Below are positions 23,749-28,221 of a stretch of 28,221 bases of DNA, in pieces (positions within the stretch are counted from its first letter, which is position 1; each line of letters opens with the position of its first letter). The stretch lies in NCBI GenBank assembly GCA_003153055.1, contig PMBV01000283.1, positions 1 through 28,221 of the forward strand. Reading direction: 5' to 3'. The DNA comes from Myxococcales bacterium (GTDB lineage Bacteria > Myxococcota > Myxococcia > Myxococcales > Myxococcaceae). The notes below the pieces were generated by a model. It made no database searches. It was not told where the DNA came from and was given only the letters and a program-made list of their open reading frames with translations. A program made the position numbers and the translations under genes.

Positions 23749-25722
23749 ATGTGGCGCCAAGCCCCCTTTCTGATGAGTCTGCTTGCGGTCGCGTGCGAGT
23801 GCGCCCAGCCCATCGACAGCCCCTCGAAGCTCGCCGATGGCGGCGTCTCGGCGTGCATCAGCACGGCGGCATCACTGGCCGTCACTCCCGCGATGCCCAG
23901 TTTCACGCTCGCGGCCGGAGCCAGTGTCACCCAGAAGTTCACCGCGACCGCCACCCTGGCCGACGGGGCCACCCGTGACGTCACCGGCGCGGTCAACTGG
24001 AGCGCCTCTCGCGGCGACGGCGCGAACCCCGGCACCATCGGACCGGACGGCAGCTGGACCTCGGCGCCGGGCATCGGGGGGGTGGTCACCATCACTGCGA
24101 CCGACACCTGTGTATCGGCCTCGACCGATGTGACCTTGAAGCTCGACACGGTGTTCAACGACCCCGGGCCTGCCACCACCGGTCGATTCGCCGGGCCGGT
24201 GGTGACGAACGTCGCGGCCAAGTCACCGGTGTTCGTCTACCCCAACACCGAGACCCGCTTCCCGGTGAATATCTACAAGGTGCTGTTCCAGTGGCGAAAG
24301 AGCGGCAACGACTTCTTTCGCCTGACGTTCGCCGGCCCCGGCGGGACGACCACGGTCTACAGCAACGGTGCGCACGCGCAGTGCATCGCCGCCAGCCCCC
24401 CGGCGGGCTGCTACGAGTCGAACCTCGCCGCCTGGCAGGCGATCGCCAACTCCAACGCCGGTGGCGTCGTGACTGTGACGGTCGACGGAGTCGCTCCCAA
24501 CGACCCCAATGTCTACCGCTCGGCGACGATCGAGATAGGGTTCTCCAAGCGCCCGGTGCCGGGGGCCATTTTCTATTGGTCGACCACCGCCGGGGGCATT
24601 CGTCGGGCGACGGTCTCCGACTTCGCACCCGAGGCGTACGCCGTCGCTCAGCCCAAGGCCACGGTTCTCCCCAACAGTGGTGCAGTGAAATGCATCGCCT
24701 GTCACACCGTGAGCCGCGACGGAAAGAAGATGATCGCCGCCACGGAGGCAGCGAGTGGAGCGAGCGTCTTCGTATATGATGTGACACTCCAATCGCCCCC
24801 CAACGACTACATCAACACTGGCGTGGGTGTGGCGGGCCACGAGTTCGGCACCTTGTCGCCCGACAACCTGCGTGCGGTAGCAACCAACAAGGGCGCGATG
24901 GCCGAGTACGACATCTCCGGGCCGGGTCGCTCGGCCCCGAAAGTGAGCGATCTTCCCCTCAGTGGGATCAAGGGCACGATGCCCGATTGGTCGCCTAAGG
25001 GCAGCGAGTTGGTCTTCGCTACGGGCTCAGGAGATGCCCCGAAGCTGGCGGGCCTCTCGGTCATCGGCTACCAGAGCGGCACCTGGGGGCCGATCCGCTC
25101 GCTCGCGCCAGCCAACGGCAAGACCAACGTCTTCCCGAGCTACTCGCCCGATGGCGATTGGGTCGTCTACGCGCGCGCCGACAAAGGCGATCACGGCGAC
25201 CTCACCGCGCAGCTCATGGTCATCAAGGCCGACGGGAGCCAGGGCGATGGCGGCGTGGACCTCGTGAAGGCCAACCGGTGGGTGAACAACCAAGTGACCG
25301 CGGGGCAGTTCGAGAACAACGAGCCGACCTGGGCGCCCCCTGGGGACCTGTACTGGGTGGCCTTCAACTCGTTGCGGCCCTACGGCGTGGTCTTCCCCAA
25401 GGGCGGCACTCAGCAGATCTGGGTTGCAGCTGTCGACCCGGCCAAACTGGCCAGCGGGGGAGACCCGAGCTTCCCCGCTTTCCGGTTCTCGTTTCAGGAC
25501 TTGGAGGAGAACAACCACCGCGCTTTCTGGACCCTCGATGTGCGCGTTCCCGATGGTGGTACCTTCATCGAAGGCGGTGGCGACGGTGGCACCAGCGACT
25601 GCATCTCGGAGGGAAATGGCTGCAGCCAGACTTCGGGGCTGAAATGCTGCGCCCCGAACTTCTGTGACGTCTCACCCGATGGTGGGACCGGGACTCAGTG
25701 CCAAGGGTTCGACCTCGGGTAG
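23749..25722 (+). CDS. Lipoprotein with Ig-like domain, c-type heme motif, TolB-like propeller and Cys-knot-like tail
   Basis: A 657-aa predicted outer-surface lipoprotein (LLAVAC, lipid Cys 16). Residues ~41-135 form a bacterial Ig-like domain. A beta-rich region follows, then CIACH at 315-319, the covalent heme c attachment motif. Next come WD40/TolB-type strands (LSPDNLRAVAT, DWSPKGSELVFAT, YSPDGDWVVYAR), ending near 600. The tail has six Cys (618, 625, 633, 634, 639, 651) in the order C-x6-C-x7-CC-x4-C-x11-C, the spacing type of knottin folds. One heme on a propeller suggests a surface redox or sensing role, but function is unknown. ATG 23749 gives the shortest clean signal; ATG 23725 and 23713 are in frame, and the GGAG before 23749 is very close. 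Confidence 0.77.
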   Translation: MWRQAPFLMSLLAVACECAQPIDSPSKLADGGVSACISTAASLAVTPAMPSFTLAAGASVTQKFTATATLADGATRDVTGAVNWSASRGDGANPGTIGPDGSWTSAPGIGGVVTITATDTCVSASTDVTLKLDTVFNDPGPATTGRFAGPVVTNVAAKSPVFVYPNTETRFPVNIYKVLFQWRKSGNDFFRLTFAGPGGTTTVYSNGAHAQCIAASPPAGCYESNLAAWQAIANSNAGGVVTVTVDGVAPNDPNVYRSATIEIGFSKRPVPGAIFYWSTTAGGIRRATVSDFAPEAYAVAQPKATVLPNSGAVKCIACHTVSRDGKKMIAATEAASGASVFVYDVTLQSPPNDYINTGVGVAGHEFGTLSPDNLRAVATNKGAMAEYDISGPGRSAPKVSDLPLSGIKGTMPDWSPKGSELVFATGSGDAPKLAGLSVIGYQSGTWGPIRSLAPANGKTNVFPSYSPDGDWVVYARADKGDHGDLTAQLMVIKADGSQGDGGVDLVKANRWVNNQVTAGQFENNEPTWAPPGDLYWVAFNSLRPYGVVFPKGGTQQIWVAAVDPAKLASGGDPSFPAFRFSFQDLEENNHRAFWTLDVRVPDGGTFIEGGGDGGTSDCISEGNGCSQTSGLKCCAPNFCDVSPDGGTGTQCQGFDLG

Positions 25723-25734
25723 GGCCGGGGCGCA

Positions 25735-25770
25735 GGGCGGGGCGGCTCCTCTCCACGTCGAGTCCCGCCC
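25735..25770. terminator. Possible bidirectional terminator between convergent genes
   Basis: A 7-bp perfect inverted repeat, GGGCGGG (25735-25741) and CCCGCCC (25764-25770), lies in the 58-bp gap between two converging lipoprotein genes. The loop is 22 bases and there is no T-tract, so confidence is limited. Confidence 0.35.
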
Positions 25771-25780
25771 GAGTTCCCTC

Positions 25781-27808
25781 TCAGAAGCTCGCGGCGGGAA
25801 TGGTCAGCTTCTTGATGGCCGCGTACTCGAGCTCGATCCCGGCGGCCGCGATGGTCGCCGCCGAATCGGTAGGGCTCGGGCCATTGTCGGTGATGGTCAT
25901 GTGCGAGCCGTTCTTGTTTTGGTGCACGATGTTCGGCGAGTTGACCAGGACGTTGTGCGCGACGGTGAAGCCGTCGGTCTGCTCGTCCATATAGAGGTTG
26001 TTGATGCTGTAGTCTGCCCACTGGCTCGTCGAGAAGTCGTGACAGTAGTTGTTCAGCATCTCCGAGGCAGGCATCTGCGCCGACAGCGTGTAGATCGCCC
26101 CGCAGTCACCCAGTATCTGGCACACGTGATGGATGTCGTTGTGGTTGATTTTGTTGTTCGTCATGGCGTTGGCCGCGTTGGTCCAGCCGTAGCCGACCGA
26201 AATGCCGGAGTAATTGATGTGGCCGACCTCGTTGTGCTCGAGGTCGAGGAACGCGGGGTAGCCGGCTGCGATGCCCGTGGCGCCCTGGATTTCGGTGGTC
26301 ACGTTGTCGATGTAGTTGTTCTTGATGGTGTCGCGGGTACAGACCTCGTTCTTGTCCGTCGGGTTGTAGGCGACGTGATACTCGGTCGTTTCGTCGACGG
26401 TGAACTTGCCGAGCGAGATGCCGCTTCCGCCGATGTCAGTGAAGGCGTTTCCGATGATCAGGTCGTCGTGGGTGCCAGAGATGAAGTCGAGGCCCGTGGC
26501 AGCCATTTGAGTGAACAGATTGCCTTCAAATCGAATGTGATTGGCGTTGGTTACGATGACGCCCGCGGCCGGTCGACCGACGGTCTGCTGGTTGTTGGAT
26601 GGCGCCGTCAAGTTGTACTGGCCAGCCTGTGCGTCGAGGAACCCGGACTTACTCGGGCGCAGGTAGGTCGAATGTGCAAACGTCAGGCCCTGAAACCAGA
26701 GGTAGCTTGCTTGATCCGAGGTGCTGGTGCCGTTCAGGCTGACCAGCGTCTCGAGCATCGGCGCGACGACGGTGGCGGTCGTCATGTCCTCCCCTGGCCT
26801 CGGCTTGTAGTAGAGAACCCCCGCCGTCTCGTCGAGGTACCACTCACCGGGCTGGTCGAGGAACTCGAGGGCGTTCTCGAAGTAGTAGCGAAGGGAAGAC
26901 GGGAAGAACGCGGGGTTGGGCCGCTCGAAGATGAGGCCGTCCTCTGGGCTCTGCACTTTGACGTACGAAGTATCGCCCGAGGTGGTGACCGACGCGAGCC
27001 GCATGATGTTGTCCGCCCAGAGGACCATCAGGTGCATCTCGACCTTGGTGAGGTTCTTCCAATTCGCGACGTCCGAGCTCGCGACTTTGAAGTTGTGGGC
27101 TCCGGAGTCCCAGCCGGTGGCCCGGGTGAAGTTTGGCTCACCGTTCGAGCCGAGGTTCGGGCTGCGGGCCCGAACGGCCTTGACGCCATTGACGTAGAGC
27201 TGACGAAAGGGCGTCGAGACCCCAGAGGCCGAATAGATGTTGTGGGCCGAGTCCGACATCGTCCAGCCCTTGATGGGCTGGCCTCCCGTGATCAGCGGTC
27301 GCTCGCCGGGGTAGGCCAGGTACTTGACGTAGAAGCCTCCCCCGCCTGAATCGGCATTGGAGAAGGTCAAGGTACTGGTCAAGGGGTAGGTGCCACCGCG
27401 GACATACACAGTGAAGTGCGACGTCATCGTGCCCTTTCGCGCACGCACGAGGTCCCGAGCTTTTGCCAGGGTCCGCACCGGCCCCGCGAGTGTGCCTGGG
27501 TTCGCGTCATCGCCACCTGGCGCAACGTAGACCTCAGTGGAGGTGCCGGAGTCCGGGTCGAGGTTGCTGCCTCCACCGCCGCTTCCACCGCTCCCCCCGC
27601 CGTAGCCCCCGCCGCCAGCGCCGCCGCCACTCCCGTTCTGCGGGCCGCCGCCGCCAGAGCCGGCGTCCGCCACCGAGAAGGAGCCTGCGTCGTTTGGCCC
27701 CAGGCGCTCGTCGATGGATCCGACGAGCCCGACGGGGCAAGCCGCGAGCATGAGAACGAGGGTGGCGCTTGGGACGCCAACCGAAAGCCTTTTGGGACAG
27801 TGCGGCAC
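25781..27808 (-). CDS. Right-handed beta-helix lipoprotein, GH141-like
   Basis: A 675-aa predicted surface glycan-active enzyme. GTG 27808 starts a basic n-region (PHCPKR) and a core ending LAAC (lipid Cys 24), followed by a Gly-rich linker to about residue 90. The domain opens VYVAPGGDDANPGT, then VRTLAKARDLVRARKG, YVRGGTYPL, YPGERPLITGG and IKGW, the N-terminal signature shared by GH141 enzymes and close beta-helix relatives. WYLDETAGVLYYKPRPGED and then about ten helix turns follow (for example NHIRFEGNLF, DDLIIGNAF, RDTIKNNYIDN, NKINHNDIHHV). Known GH141 members are alpha-L-fucosidases of pectin rhamnogalacturonan-II or xylanases; I could not verify catalytic residues, so a non-hydrolase beta-helix protein remains possible. 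It converges with the heme-motif lipoprotein. Confidence 0.77.
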   Translation of the reverse strand: MPHCPKRLSVGVPSATLVLMLAACPVGLVGSIDERLGPNDAGSFSVADAGSGGGGPQNGSGGGAGGGGYGGGSGGSGGGGSNLDPDSGTSTEVYVAPGGDDANPGTLAGPVRTLAKARDLVRARKGTMTSHFTVYVRGGTYPLTSTLTFSNADSGGGGFYVKYLAYPGERPLITGGQPIKGWTMSDSAHNIYSASGVSTPFRQLYVNGVKAVRARSPNLGSNGEPNFTRATGWDSGAHNFKVASSDVANWKNLTKVEMHLMVLWADNIMRLASVTTSGDTSYVKVQSPEDGLIFERPNPAFFPSSLRYYFENALEFLDQPGEWYLDETAGVLYYKPRPGEDMTTATVVAPMLETLVSLNGTSTSDQASYLWFQGLTFAHSTYLRPSKSGFLDAQAGQYNLTAPSNNQQTVGRPAAGVIVTNANHIRFEGNLFTQMAATGLDFISGTHDDLIIGNAFTDIGGSGISLGKFTVDETTEYHVAYNPTDKNEVCTRDTIKNNYIDNVTTEIQGATGIAAGYPAFLDLEHNEVGHINYSGISVGYGWTNAANAMTNNKINHNDIHHVCQILGDCGAIYTLSAQMPASEMLNNYCHDFSTSQWADYSINNLYMDEQTDGFTVAHNVLVNSPNIVHQNKNGSHMTITDNGPSPTDSAATIAAAGIELEYAAIKKLTIPAASF

Positions 27809-28002
27809 ATCGAGTAGGATGAACCCCGTCCCGAGAATGGGTCAGAGCGTCCCTCCACTCCAAAGCCCACGGCGACCGCGTCTCACGCGCTGACCGTACC
27901 GAGCGCCAACCGTGGCGGAGCACAGGGGGGTCCATACCTCCTGACCGGCCACCGGAGAGAGTCGAATCCAGAAGAAGGCGGTGAGCGGTGACCCAGTGCT
28001 GG

Positions 28003-28043
28003 CTCCGCGAACCTCCCTCTCGTGAAGCAAACACTCGCGGAGG
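28003..28043 (+). promoter_or_regulatory. Hairpin masking a Shine-Dalgarno site
   Basis: CTCCGCGA (28003-28010) is exactly complementary to TCGCGGAG (28035-28042), an 8-bp stem with a 24-base loop. The 3' arm covers four of five bases of the GGAGG (28039-28043) that serves the ATG at 28051. Folding would hide the ribosome site, so translation may be conditional. Confidence 0.4.
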
Positions 28044-28050
28044 CATCTGC

Positions 28051-28221
28051 ATGGTACGCACCTCGCTCATCTGGGTGAGCATTCTATCCTTCTCGGCCTG
28101 CGAAGGGGCGAGCCCGGAGAGTGACACGGGAGGTTCTGGCGGAAGGGGGGGCGGCGGCGGTGGCTCTGCCATTGGCGGTGGCTCTGGCGTCGGCGGCGGC
28201 TCTGGCGTCGGCGGCGGCTCT
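28051..28221 (+). CDS. Gly-rich lipoprotein, 5' part only (cut by window end)
   Basis: The first 57 codons of an open frame. ATG 28051 has GGAGG seven bases upstream. The product begins MVRTSLIWVSILSFSAC, a lipoprotein signal with lipid Cys 17, and continues into a Gly/Ser linker of GGGS units (GGGGGGSAIGGGSGVGGGS). The functional domain lies beyond the window. By analogy with the other Gly-linked lipoproteins here, it may carry a glycan-active or binding domain, but nothing in the visible part shows that. Confidence 0.75.
   Translation, partial: MVRTSLIWVSILSFSACEGASPESDTGGSGGRGGGGGGSAIGGGSGVGGGSGVGGGS

Noticed and set aside
25664..27349. Long plus-strand frame antisense to the beta-helix gene
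   Set aside because: Composition (Val/Asp/Arg/Gly) is that of a shadow, while the minus strand gives clear GH141-like motifs.

Overview
The window is GC-rich (near 70% G+C by eye) and dense with GTG starts. It encodes many secreted lipoproteins in which the lipid-attachment Cys is followed by long Gly/Ser/Ala/Asp linkers. It also has an RDD protein with a huge Pro/Ala/Gln-rich arm, a fibro-slime protein, a two-CW protein and a heme-motif/propeller lipoprotein with a Cys-knot-like tail. Together these point to a myxobacterium (Myxococcota); the genus cannot be fixed from sequence alone. No rRNA, tRNA, CRISPR array or recognisable transposase was seen.

Layout. (1) 349-3754 (+): a secreted S33-type alpha/beta hydrolase, a NatA-like ATPase and a NatB-like permease, with both junctions overlapping as ATGA. 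(2) 3762-7640: a lower-GC block holding a reverse-strand trio (small Ig-like protein, barrel-like secreted protein, small lipoprotein) and a divergent three-helix membrane protein. It is bracketed by a ~166-bp direct repeat of the natB 3' end, so it looks like an island inserted at the natB tail. (3) 7879-12857 (-): a secreted six-repeat propeller protein, a fibro-slime lipoprotein and a GH127 lipoprotein. (4) 12962-14574 (-): a translationally coupled lipoprotein pair. (5) 14652-21293 (+): prmA, rsmE, an RDD membrane protein and an MshEN/HEAT protein, closely spaced and probably one operon. (6) 21381-23563: a GH27 alpha-galactosidase lipoprotein and a convergent two-CW gene, followed by a degraded second copy of the GH27 3' end. 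(7) 23749-28221: the heme-motif lipoprotein, a convergent GH141-like beta-helix lipoprotein, and the start of another Gly-rich lipoprotein cut by the window end.

How they may work together. GH127, GH27 and the beta-helix protein are all predicted surface lipoproteins. Their families act on arabinose-, galactose- and fucose/xylose-containing plant-type glycans, so the accessory part of the window reads as a set of surface-anchored glycan-degrading and binding proteins. The prmA-rsmE block is core ribosome modification.

The most striking observation is that two unrelated genes, natB and the GH27 gene, each have a second diverged copy of only their 3' end downstream. In each case the two copies bracket extra genes, the first of which lies on the opposite strand. 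This may reflect a recurring way of adding genes at 3' ends, possibly by an undescribed element.
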